The notes under the pieces were generated by a model that did not search any database, was not told the DNA's origin, and saw only the letters and a program-made list of their open reading frames with translations. 34,931 nt of DNA. Source: Dehalococcoidales bacterium (GTDB lineage Bacteria > Chloroflexota > Dehalococcoidia > Dehalococcoidales > BS750m-G39). The first letter of the stretch is position 1. Each line of letters begins with the position of its first letter. This document shows positions 1 through 9,110 of this stretch, one piece after another. Both the position numbers and the translations under genes were made by a program. The stretch lies in assembly GCA_023129255.1 (NCBI GenBank), contig JAGMCH010000091.1:1-34931 (forward strand), read 5' to 3'.

Positions 1-1472
<1,472 letters not shown>

Positions 1473-1490
1473 TTAATATTAACCGACTTG

Positions 1491-1796
1491 TTACTTGCCT
1501 TTCTTAGGCTTCTTAGCCAAGATATCGCCCTCGCGCAAAATCACCAGTTCCTCACCATCAACCTTGATCTCAGTGCCGCCATACTTGGCATAAACCACCA
1601 CATCACCCACCTTAACATCCATGGCTATCCGTTTTCCATCCTCAGATAACCTGCCAGGACCAACAGCCAACACTTTCCCCTCCTGGGGTTTTTCCTTAGC
1701 AGTATCAGGCAGGACAATACCCCCCTTGGTCACCTCTTCCTTCTCGATAGGCCTGACTATGACCCGGTCAGCCAACGGTTGAAGCTTAACCGCCAT
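1491..1796 (-). CDS. groES: co-chaperonin GroES
   Basis: 101 aa, [48 protein letters not shown]; upstream of groEL. Confidence 0.98.
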   Translation of the reverse strand: MAVKLQPLADRVIVRPIEKEEVTKGGIVLPDTAKEKPQEGKVLAVGPGRLSEDGKRIAMDVKVGDVVVYAKYGGTEIKVDGEELVILREGDILAKKPKKGK

Positions 1797-1838
1797 TTCA
1801 TTCCTCCTTCTTCAATCAACCAATCAGTGCTCAATTTG

Positions 1839-1865
1839 TTAGCACTCTCACTCCGAGAGTGCTAA
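1839..1865 (-). promoter_or_regulatory. CIRCE element (HrcA operator)
   Basis: Perfect inverted repeat TTAGCACTC-N9-GAGTGCTAA upstream of groES. Confidence 0.96.
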
Positions 1866-1872
1866 CTGCCTT

Positions 1873-1901
1873 ATCATAGCGCAGATAAACACAAGTCGCA
1901 A
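1873..1901 (-). promoter_or_regulatory. Predicted groESL promoter
   Basis: Minus strand TTGCGA-N17-TATGAT just upstream of CIRCE. Confidence 0.6.
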
Positions 1902-2030
1902 CTCAACAAATGACTACTAACAGCCAATGTGAGCAACTGACAGGCATTTATGGCGGTAAATCAACCCTTTCTCTCTGCAAACTGCCTTTTTACCACCAAT
2001 CTCCCCCTCGATGCATATGTCGCCTCCATT

Positions 2031-2059
2031 TTGACAATTTACACTGAATCGTGTAGAAT
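2031..2059 (+). promoter_or_regulatory. Promoter of XRE gene with embedded operator 1
   Basis: TTGACA-N17-TAGAAT; spacer contains ACAC(2041)-TGAATC-GTGT(2054). Confidence 0.75.
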
Positions 2060-2065
2060 CCAGAC

Positions 2066-2314
2066 ATGAGCCAGCGATACCAAACGAACCGAACACGGTG
2101 GGATGGGGAGCAAGTGCAAGCCTTAAGGCAACACCTGGGTCTAACCCAGCGTGAGCTGGCGGAGAGGCTGGGCATACGCCAGCAAACCATAAGCGAATGG
2201 GAAACCGGGACGTATAAACCCCGCGGTGCCTCAACTACACTTCTCTCCATTATTGCCGAACGAGCCAAATTTGAATATCAGGCTGCTCCCCAAAAACCAC
2301 CTGAAGAATCTTGA
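2066..2314 (+). CDS. XRE/Cro-family helix-turn-helix regulator, 82 aa
   Basis: LRQHLGLTQRELAERLGIRQQTISEWETGTYKPRG is a canonical HTH_3 motif. Confidence 0.9.
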   Translation: MSQRYQTNRTRWDGEQVQALRQHLGLTQRELAERLGIRQQTISEWETGTYKPRGASTTLLSIIAERAKFEYQAAPQKPPEES

Positions 2315-2339
2315 CATTATACACGTTTCCGTGTATAAT
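2311..2339 (+). promoter_or_regulatory. Consensus promoter of DUF2851 gene with embedded operator 2
   Basis: TTGACA-N17-TATAAT; spacer contains palindrome TTATACACG-TTTC-CGTGTATAA. The -35 overlaps the XRE stop codon. Confidence 0.8.
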
Positions 2340-2354
2340 ATTGGTGAGGGACTA

Positions 2355-3737
2355 ATGATAAAAAGTGCGGTCTGCTCTAGGCAGACCGCTTTTATCGGGC
2401 TATGGATACACGATAACGTGTTAAACGAAGGAGTCAGGTTGCCAAATAATCTCCCGGAGAGGGTGGTGGTTGAAATATGGCAGCAGTTAATGGATAGAGC
2501 TGGGCTGACCACAGCCGGCGGTGAGCCGATAAGGATAATCTATCCGGGAAGGAAAAACGACGGCCGTGGGGCTGATTTCCGGGACGCGGTTATCGACACC
2601 AGCCAGGGAATAATAAAGGGAGATATAGAGGTTCATGTCAAATCCAGCGATTGGCAAGCTCACCGCCATCACCAAGACCCAGCCTATAACCGGGTAATCC
2701 TGCATGTGGTTATGTGGCACAACCGCCAGGCAGCTACCAAACTCCATAATGGGAAAACAGCGCCTATCCTCGCCCTAGATAAATACCTAGAGAGCCCGAG
2801 CAATCATGGGGTGGGGTTGGTTCACTCCCCAGCCAGTTCCGGTATGCCTTGCCTTAGAACGGCGAAAGGCTTGGCTAGCCATACCCTGGCTGAATTTCTA
2901 GATAGCGCTGGGGAGAGGCGGTTCTCAGCCAAGGCTGCCCAGTTTCAAGCCGAATTGAGCCAGACGGAGGCAAGTCAGTGTCTTTACCAGGGGATAATGG
3001 GGGCTCTAGGTTATGTCAAGAATAAGCCGCCCATGCTCAAGCTAGCCAGAAGGTTGCCACTCCAGATTCTACAGTCTATGGCTCAGGGCGAGGTATCAGA
3101 TGGGGAGCGTCTTGCCCGGCTACAGGCGCTACTTCTGGGCACAGCTGGGCTGCTACCCTCGCAGCGCTATGACCGGCACCGGGAATCCCAAGACGATGAG
3201 TGGGCGGACAAACTGGAGGGGCTATGGGCTTCCTCAAATGGCACCAAGGTGTTGTCCGAGGATGACTGGCACCTGTTTAAGGTCAGGCCAAACAACTTTC
3301 CCCTACGCCGCATAGCGGCTATGAGCTACCTCATCCTCCGCTACCGGGAAAGGGGATTGGTTGAACAGGTGGTCGATATGATAAAGGAGGCGCCGGTGAG
3401 TGGGGGCTACCTCAGATTAGAAAAGGGACTTGGGGTCACTGCCCATGGCTATTGGGCAAGCCACTTTGATTTTGGCTTGAATTGCAGAACCAACAATCCA
3501 ACCCTCCTCGGCCGATGGCGAGCGGCTGATATTGCAGTCAATGTGCTCCTGCCCTTCGCCCTTGCCTGGGGCAAGCTCGACTCCCAGCCAGAGGTGAAGG
3601 AAAAAACCTTTGAGCTCTATCGCGGTTATCCCAGGCTGGCGGCAAACACGGTGGAAAGACATATGATAAAGCAGCTGGGGCTAAACAACAGCCTGGTCAA
3701 TTCAGCCCAGCGCCAGCAGGGGCTAATCCATATCTAA
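2355..3737 (+). CDS. DUF2851 family protein
   Basis: GRGADFRDAVID...IKGDIEVHVKSSDWQAHRHHQDPAYNRVILHVVMWHN matches the DUF2851 pattern as I recall it. Start is ATG 2355 (GAGGG SD) or TTG 2439 (AAGGAG SD, closer to the expected N-terminus). Confidence 0.85.
   Translation: MIKSAVCSRQTAFIGLWIHDNVLNEGVRLPNNLPERVVVEIWQQLMDRAGLTTAGGEPIRIIYPGRKNDGRGADFRDAVIDTSQGIIKGDIEVHVKSSDWQAHRHHQDPAYNRVILHVVMWHNRQAATKLHNGKTAPILALDKYLESPSNHGVGLVHSPASSGMPCLRTAKGLASHTLAEFLDSAGERRFSAKAAQFQAELSQTEASQCLYQGIMGALGYVKNKPPMLKLARRLPLQILQSMAQGEVSDGERLARLQALLLGTAGLLPSQRYDRHRESQDDEWADKLEGLWASSNGTKVLSEDDWHLFKVRPNNFPLRRIAAMSYLILRYRERGLVEQVVDMIKEAPVSGGYLRLEKGLGVTAHGYWASHFDFGLNCRTNNPTLLGRWRAADIAVNVLLPFALAWGKLDSQPEVKEKTFELYRGYPRLAANTVERHMIKQLGLNNSLVNSAQRQQGLIHI
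2367..2393 (+). terminator. Terminator-like hairpin / possible attenuator after promoter 2
   Basis: Perfect 9 bp stem GCGGTCTGC-TCTAG-GCAGACCGC followed by TTTT, preceded by AAAA. Confidence 0.55.
2408..2421 (+). promoter_or_regulatory. Third operator-like site
   Basis: ACACGATAACGTGT, same ACAC-N6-GTGT core as the two promoter sites. Confidence 0.5.
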
Positions 3738-3778
3738 AATACTCTATGCACTCAAGGTAAGTGCCAATGTTGCCCCCT

Positions 3779-3818
3779 AGCTCAGCCTGAGGCTGGGCGC
3801 CACAGCCAGATTTAAGTT
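3779..3818 (-). pseudogene. Degenerate duplicate of the tsaD 3' end
   Basis: Minus-strand reading ...NLNLAVAPSLRLS* against TsaD ...[13 protein letters not shown]; 25 of 30 nt identical over AATCTGGCTGTGGCGCCCAGCCTCAGGCTG. Confidence 0.55.
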
Positions 3819-3828
3819 TGCTATCCTG

Positions 3829-4548
3829 TTAGGGCATACGCCCAGTTCGGTAAAACTTTGCCCTGACGCGGTTATCTTGAACGAATCTCTCAACATCCTG
3901 GTCACTCCGCCATTTGCCCACATCAAATTCGTCAAAATGAACCATAGTTTCTAGAGGTCGGGGACACCGCGCAGATAATCGCTGAGCTGCGGGATAACCC
4001 AAGGGAATACAGCATATAGTCTGTAGCTGCTGGGGGATGTTTAGAACTTCCTTTAGTTGCTGCTCAGTGATACTTTCACCAGCACCAGTGAGCCAGACTG
4101 TTCCCAGCCCCAGGGAACAGGCGGCGAGGAGAATATTACATATGGCGGCAGCTATGGTCTGCATATAGATTCGCTCACTGTTTTCCCTATACATAGTGGC
4201 AAGCTGTTCACTGACCTGGCTCTGAGGATAGGAAGGCTTGAAGCGAGGGTCAGCACAAACAACGATTAAGGTGGACACCTTTCGTAAGTAGTCCTTCCTA
4301 CTGGTAGGGAAATTTAGTGACTTCTCCCGAAGACGCTGACTCTGCTCAAGGAATATATCCGTGACCTGACGCAGTTTATCTTTGCTCCTAACCACAATGA
4401 ACTCCCAGGGTTGACTATTCCTCCCCGAAGGAGCCCATCGAGCTGCTTCCAGAACCTTCATGATGGACTCAATCGGCACAGGCTCTGGTTTGTACTTGCG
4501 AATGCTGCGCCGCTGTTTGACTACTGTTAATAGATTCTCATAGTCCAT
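3829..4548 (-). CDS. Nitroreductase family protein
   Basis: 239 aa; RRSIRKYKPEPVPIESIMKVLEAARWAPSGRNSQPWEFIVV, LAACSLGLGTVWLTG. Confidence 0.93.
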   Translation of the reverse strand: MDYENLLTVVKQRRSIRKYKPEPVPIESIMKVLEAARWAPSGRNSQPWEFIVVRSKDKLRQVTDIFLEQSQRLREKSLNFPTSRKDYLRKVSTLIVVCADPRFKPSYPQSQVSEQLATMYRENSERIYMQTIAAAICNILLAACSLGLGTVWLTGAGESITEQQLKEVLNIPQQLQTICCIPLGYPAAQRLSARCPRPLETMVHFDEFDVGKWRSDQDVERFVQDNRVRAKFYRTGRMP

Positions 4549-4605
4549 TGTTCACCTCCTTTGGCTTAATAATGTGGTCCCAAGCATGGCTCTGTCAAGT
4601 TTGAC

Positions 4606-5583
4606 TTAAGCCAGCCTGAGGCTGGGCACCACGTCCAGGTCTAGTCCGTCTACCTTGCCTGCCTGGAGCCGGCAATAGCCGCAGGCAGCAATCATGGCGG
4701 CGTTATCGGTGCATAATATAGGCTGGGGAACCAGGACGGGGAGGGGCGATTTTTCTGCCAGCCAGTTCCGCAGCAACTCGTTGGATGCCACCCCCCCGGC
4801 TAACAAGACCTGCCTCACCCGGCGCTCCCTAGTTGCGGCCACTGTTTTAGCCACCAGGACGTCAATAACCGCAGCTTGAAAACTGGCGGCGGCATCAGCC
4901 ACCGATGAAATCTTACCCGCTTCCACCAGGCGCAGCAGGGCCGTCTTAACCCCACTAAAGCTGAAGTCGCTGCTCCCCTTTAGCCAGGCACGGGGTAGCT
5001 GGATGGAAGCCGTGCCGGCTCTGGCTGCCAGCTCAATAGCCGGACCGCCGGGGTAGCCCAGGCCCAATATTCTGGCGGCTTTATCAAAGGCTTCGCCGGC
5101 GGCATCGTCCCTGGTCCGCCCCAGTACCACATAGTCCCCGTGCCCCCTCATCAACACCAAGTCACTATGTCCCCCGGAAACAATAAGGCAGACCACGGGG
5201 AAATCAATGCTGTTACCTCCCAGCCAGTTGGCGTAGATGTGACCCTCCAGGTGGTTAACCCCGATAATAGGCAAGCCATGAGCCAAAGCCATAGCCTTAG
5301 CCACGTTTACCCCCACCAGTAATGAGCCAGCCAGACCCGGCCCCATGGTGACGGCAACGCCAGCCAAATCACTCCAGGCAGTTTCAGCCTCAGCCATTGC
5401 CTGCTTTAGTATGGGAATTATGGACAGGAGGTGCTGACGGGAGGCTACCTCAGGGACAACCCCTCCATAGCGGGCATGGATTTCTACCTGAGAGGCAATC
5501 TGGTTGGAAAGTATTCTGGTCCCATCTTCCACTACTGCCGCCGCCGTCTCATCGCAGGAGGTCTCTATACCCAGGATTTTCAT
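4606..5583 (-). CDS. tsaD: tRNA N6-adenosine threonylcarbamoyltransferase
   Basis: [47 protein letters not shown]. Confidence 0.97.
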   Translation of the reverse strand: MKILGIETSCDETAAAVVEDGTRILSNQIASQVEIHARYGGVVPEVASRQHLLSIIPILKQAMAEAETAWSDLAGVAVTMGPGLAGSLLVGVNVAKAMALAHGLPIIGVNHLEGHIYANWLGGNSIDFPVVCLIVSGGHSDLVLMRGHGDYVVLGRTRDDAAGEAFDKAARILGLGYPGGPAIELAARAGTASIQLPRAWLKGSSDFSFSGVKTALLRLVEAGKISSVADAAASFQAAVIDVLVAKTVAATRERRVRQVLLAGGVASNELLRNWLAEKSPLPVLVPQPILCTDNAAMIAACGYCRLQAGKVDGLDLDVVPSLRLA

Positions 5584-5591
5584 ACCCCTGA

Positions 5592-5600
5592 ATTATAGCA
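5592..5600 (-). promoter_or_regulatory. Extended -10 (TGCTATAAT) 8 nt before tsaD start
   Basis: Minus strand TGCTATAAT-TCAGGGGT-ATG. Confidence 0.6.
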
Positions 5601-5711
5601 TAGACGCCATTAGTAGAATATGGTCAATGGGCAGTCCACGGATGTTTAAAAACATTTGAGCCTTAAAGCAGAGTGTGCTAGAACCGATGGACATCTGGTA
5701 TAATTATCCAC

Positions 5712-6983
5712 GTGAGGCTTCTTTTACCCAGAATCCTGAGATTGCTCTTCCCAGGCCGAAAAGGCCCCTTCGTCTTTGAGCGCCAGCCGGTCATACTGCC
5801 AGCCAAGCCGGCCAGCCTTAACCTCTACATCCACCTGCCCTTCTGCCGCCAGCTCTGCCCCTTCTGCCCCTACATGAAAGAGGTCTATGACCCGGCGGTG
5901 AGCGCTGCCTATCAAGAGGCTCTGCTCCAAGAACTGGAAAGCTACCGGAGGCTATGGGGTGATGTTAACATCGAATCAGTTTATTTTGGCGGCGGCACAC
6001 CCTCCATGACGCCGGAGATAATAGAGAGGACTTTATCCTGGATAGCCGGTAATTTCCACCTGGGGCATGAGGTAGGCGTCGAGGTTAACCCTCTGGACGC
6101 TCATCCTGCTGTTATCAGCTCTTTCAAAAACAGCGGCGTCAGCCTGGTAAGCCTGGGTGTGCAGAGCTTCCACGACCGGCTTCTCGGCCTGCTCGGTCGC
6201 GACTACGACGGGAAGCTGGCTAGGCAGGCCAGCGAACGCCTTCTCCAGGCTGGCTTTGCCACCGTAGATGCTGATTTGATATTCGCCATCCCCACCCAGA
6301 GCCGACAGGAGGTGGAAGCCGACGTCGAAACAGCCTGCGAGCTGGGCGTAGACCAGATATCCACCTATCCTTTGCTCTATTTCTCCTATGCGCCGCTGAG
6401 GAAACAGCTACACCAAGCCAGAGTGACCACGCCGTCCTGGTGGCTGGAAAGGCAGATGCTGGCAGCAATAGTCAAGAAGACGCAGGAGGCTGGTTACCGG
6501 AGAACCTCAATCTGGAGCTTCAACAGGCCGGAGACGATTCGCTACACCACTGTTACCAAAGATGCCTTTGTTGGCATCGGTGCCGGTGCCACATCCAAAA
6601 TAGGCGACTACTTTAAGCTCAACACCTTTTCCGTAGCTGAATACATCAAGGCCATGGCAGAAGGCTCACCGCTGGCTCTGGCTACCAAGCTGGATGCCGG
6701 GGACAAGATGGCCTACTGGTTCTTCTGGCGCGTCTATGACCTGGATATTGACACCAGCACCTTCCAGTCCATCTTCGGCCAGGACCTGCCCCGCCGTGTC
6801 CGGGCCCTACTCTCCCTGCTTAAACTCCTGGGTATGACTCAGCGGAGAGGAAACACCATCCGTCTCACCGAGATGGGGGCCTATATTTTCCATCTTATTG
6901 AGAAAGAATACACCCACGCCTACCTGGAAACCATGTGGCAAGCCTGTCTTCAGGAGGCTTGGCCCCAGCGGGTAGTTCTCTAA
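5712..6983 (+). CDS. Radical SAM protein, coproporphyrinogen III oxidase-like (HemN/HemW/HutW type)
   Basis: NLYIHLPFCRQLCPFCPYMK (CxxxCxxC), VYFGGGTPSM, GVQSFHDRLLGLLGR, C-terminal HemN-type winged helix. Confidence 0.9.
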   Translation: MRLLLPRILRLLFPGRKGPFVFERQPVILPAKPASLNLYIHLPFCRQLCPFCPYMKEVYDPAVSAAYQEALLQELESYRRLWGDVNIESVYFGGGTPSMTPEIIERTLSWIAGNFHLGHEVGVEVNPLDAHPAVISSFKNSGVSLVSLGVQSFHDRLLGLLGRDYDGKLARQASERLLQAGFATVDADLIFAIPTQSRQEVEADVETACELGVDQISTYPLLYFSYAPLRKQLHQARVTTPSWWLERQMLAAIVKKTQEAGYRRTSIWSFNRPETIRYTTVTKDAFVGIGAGATSKIGDYFKLNTFSVAEYIKAMAEGSPLALATKLDAGDKMAYWFFWRVYDLDIDTSTFQSIFGQDLPRRVRALLSLLKLLGMTQRRGNTIRLTEMGAYIFHLIEKEYTHAYLETMWQACLQEAWPQRVVL

Positions 6984-7059
6984 GCTGGGTCTTCAATGGG
7001 TGTAGCGAGAGCACTTTTGGGCTTAATGTTAAATAGGCGGGTGGGGTGAAGAGTGTTAA

Positions 7060-7098
7060 AGAGGCGAAGCCCAATGGGCGGGTGGGCGGGTAAAGAAG
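7060..7098 (+). repeat. G-quadruplex repeat, copy 1
   Basis: GAGGCGAAGCCCAATGGGCGGGTGGGCGGG; four GGG tracts with single-nt loops at 7076-7090. Confidence 0.6.
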
Positions 7099-7192
7099 CT
7101 AAGAAATGCTTTTGACACACCTGATAGCCAATGATATGATGACGGAAAGAGGATTAATTGGGTTTATCGGGCTAAGAGTGGGATGATGATAT

Positions 7193-8473
7193 ATGTCAGG
7201 TATTGAAACACTATACCTGGTGGTGCTGCTTATCGTCTGTCTACTGCTATCCGCCTTCTTCTCCAGTTCGGAGACAGCCTTTATCTCCTTACAGAGGATA
7301 AGAGTTCAGCACCTGGTTGATACCAAGGTGAGGGGGGCAAAACGAGTAGCCAGGATGATGGAGCGACCGGAGAAGTTTTTATCTACCGTCCTGCTGGGTA
7401 ACAACTTCGTCAATACTGCCGCTGCTGCCCTGGCTACTTTTCTAGCCATCTCCATATGGGGAGAGCAGTGGGGTCTCCTAATTGCCACCATAGCGGTAAC
7501 CATTGTCCTGCTGATATTCTGTGAGACCACGCCCAAGACCATAGCCACCCGGCATGCCGAAAGGTTATCCCTAACCTTTGTCGGACCGATAGAGGCTCTC
7601 TCCTGGCTGCTCACCCCCTTTGTGGTAGCGCTGAGCTGGATTGCCTCAGGATTCAGCAAACTGTTTGGCGGGACGCCGGTGCCCAGGTCATTGGCTACCG
7701 AGGAGGAGATACGAACCATGATATCGGTGGGGCATAGAGAGGGGACGGTGGAGGAGGAAGAGGCTGAGATGCTGCACAAGGTATTTGATTTTGGCAACCG
7801 CCCCGTCAGTGAGGTTATAGTACCACGCACCGAGGTGGTATGGGTGGAGAAGGGCACCAAACTAGCCGATTTCCTCAATCTCTATGCCCAATCCCCGCTA
7901 TCCCGGTTTCCGGTATATGAGGACAACATGGATAACGTCGTCGGCATCCTTTCGGTAAAGGATATAGTTATGGCTCAGGCTAAGGGAACTATCAGTGATG
8001 AGAGCGTCATTGATGACCTGATTCGCCCGGCTTACTTTGCCCCCGAGACCAAACGCATCAGTGAGCTCTTTGCCGAGATGAGGGATAAAAACTACCGGAT
8101 GACGGTGGTGGTCGACGAGTTTGGCGGCACTGCCGGTATAGTCAGCCTCAGCCGACTGGTGGAGGAAATCGTCGGTCCGGTAGGCGATGAGCTGGCGGCT
8201 ATAGAAAAGGAATATGAGCCCATTAACGAGTATACCTTCTCTATTGATGGTGGGATGCGGATTGAGGAAGCCAATGAAGAGATGGACTTGGACCTCCCCG
8301 AAGGTGACTACGAGACGGTGGCCGGCTTTGTCCTCGACCTCCTGGGGCACATACCCAAACAGGGGGAGCGGCTAAAGTATAAGAAGATGAAGATAGTTAT
8401 CACCGAGATGCGGGGGATGAAAATAGAGAAGATCCTACTAACCAAGGAAAAGCATGCAGCGACTGCGGATTAG
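7193..8473 (+). CDS. CNNM/CBS-domain transporter-type protein (HlyC/CorC family)
   Basis: LLLSAFFSSSETAFISLQRIRVQHLV; CBS pair VIVPRTEVVWVEKG...FPVYEDNMDNVVGILSVKD; C-terminal CorC_HlyC domain. Confidence 0.93.
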   Translation: MSGIETLYLVVLLIVCLLLSAFFSSSETAFISLQRIRVQHLVDTKVRGAKRVARMMERPEKFLSTVLLGNNFVNTAAAALATFLAISIWGEQWGLLIATIAVTIVLLIFCETTPKTIATRHAERLSLTFVGPIEALSWLLTPFVVALSWIASGFSKLFGGTPVPRSLATEEEIRTMISVGHREGTVEEEEAEMLHKVFDFGNRPVSEVIVPRTEVVWVEKGTKLADFLNLYAQSPLSRFPVYEDNMDNVVGILSVKDIVMAQAKGTISDESVIDDLIRPAYFAPETKRISELFAEMRDKNYRMTVVVDEFGGTAGIVSLSRLVEEIVGPVGDELAAIEKEYEPINEYTFSIDGGMRIEEANEEMDLDLPEGDYETVAGFVLDLLGHIPKQGERLKYKKMKIVITEMRGMKIEKILLTKEKHAATAD

Positions 8474-9098
8474 GTTTAGCCGACGAGAAGAGATAAAGTT
8501 CATTTCCCATCTGGATATAATGCGCCTGTGGCAAAGAGCCCTGCACCGAGCCGGGATACCACTAGCCTACACCGAGGGATTTAGCCCCCACCCCCGGATA
8601 TCTTTAGCCGCACCACTGGCGGTGGGGGTAACCAGCCAAGCCGAGCTGATGGATACCTTTTGCACCAAATGGGTCTCCCCCCATTTCTTCACCGACGCGG
8701 TAAGTCAGCAACTGCCACCTGGCATTGAAATACTACAGGTTTATTCAGTAGCCCCAACCATGCCATCTCTACAATCGCAGGTTGGCTACGCCGAATATGA
8801 GGTTGAACTGGAAACGGAAAAGGACAAGCCGAGCATAGAGTCAGCACTGGCCTCCCTGCTATCGGTAAAAAAGTTGCCCTGGCACCATGAAAGGGATACC
8901 GGCACGCGAAGCTACGACCTGAGGGCTTTGATTGATGACCTGTGGCTCATTGATTGGCGTAGTGGCTATTGCACCGTAGGCATGAGGTTACGCTGTGATA
9001 GCGGTGGTTCGGGGAGACCGGAGCAGGTGGCGGCAGCCCTGGGCTTCAGCCACCCCACCTCCATCCGCCGCACCAAACTCATTCTGAAAACAGGCTAA
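8454..9098 (+). CDS. TIGR03936 / DUF2344 family protein
   Basis: RLRIRFSRREEIKFISHLDIMRLWQRALHRAGIPLAYTEGFSPHPRISLAAPLAVG. Confidence 0.9.
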   Translation: MQRLRIRFSRREEIKFISHLDIMRLWQRALHRAGIPLAYTEGFSPHPRISLAAPLAVGVTSQAELMDTFCTKWVSPHFFTDAVSQQLPPGIEILQVYSVAPTMPSLQSQVGYAEYEVELETEKDKPSIESALASLLSVKKLPWHHERDTGTRSYDLRALIDDLWLIDWRSGYCTVGMRLRCDSGGSGRPEQVAAALGFSHPTSIRRTKLILKTG

Positions 9099-9110
9099 GG
9101 GATTAAACGC

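Noticed and set aside
1917-2268. Minus-strand ORFs (105 aa, 92 aa) opposite the XRE gene
   Set aside because: The opposite strand has a canonical HTH protein and promoter.
3779-4640. Nitroreductase region as a canonical genomic island
   Set aside because: No integrase, transposase or tRNA found; only a short degenerate direct repeat supports insertion, so reported as a candidate only.
7306-8350. 190 aa and 150 aa minus-strand ORFs opposite the CBS-domain gene
   Set aside because: Shadows of a well-supported coding sequence.
7193-8473. Hemolysin interpretation of the CBS-domain protein
   Set aside because: HlyC/CorC naming is historical; the CNNM + CBS + CorC_HlyC architecture suggests ion transport, not toxicity.
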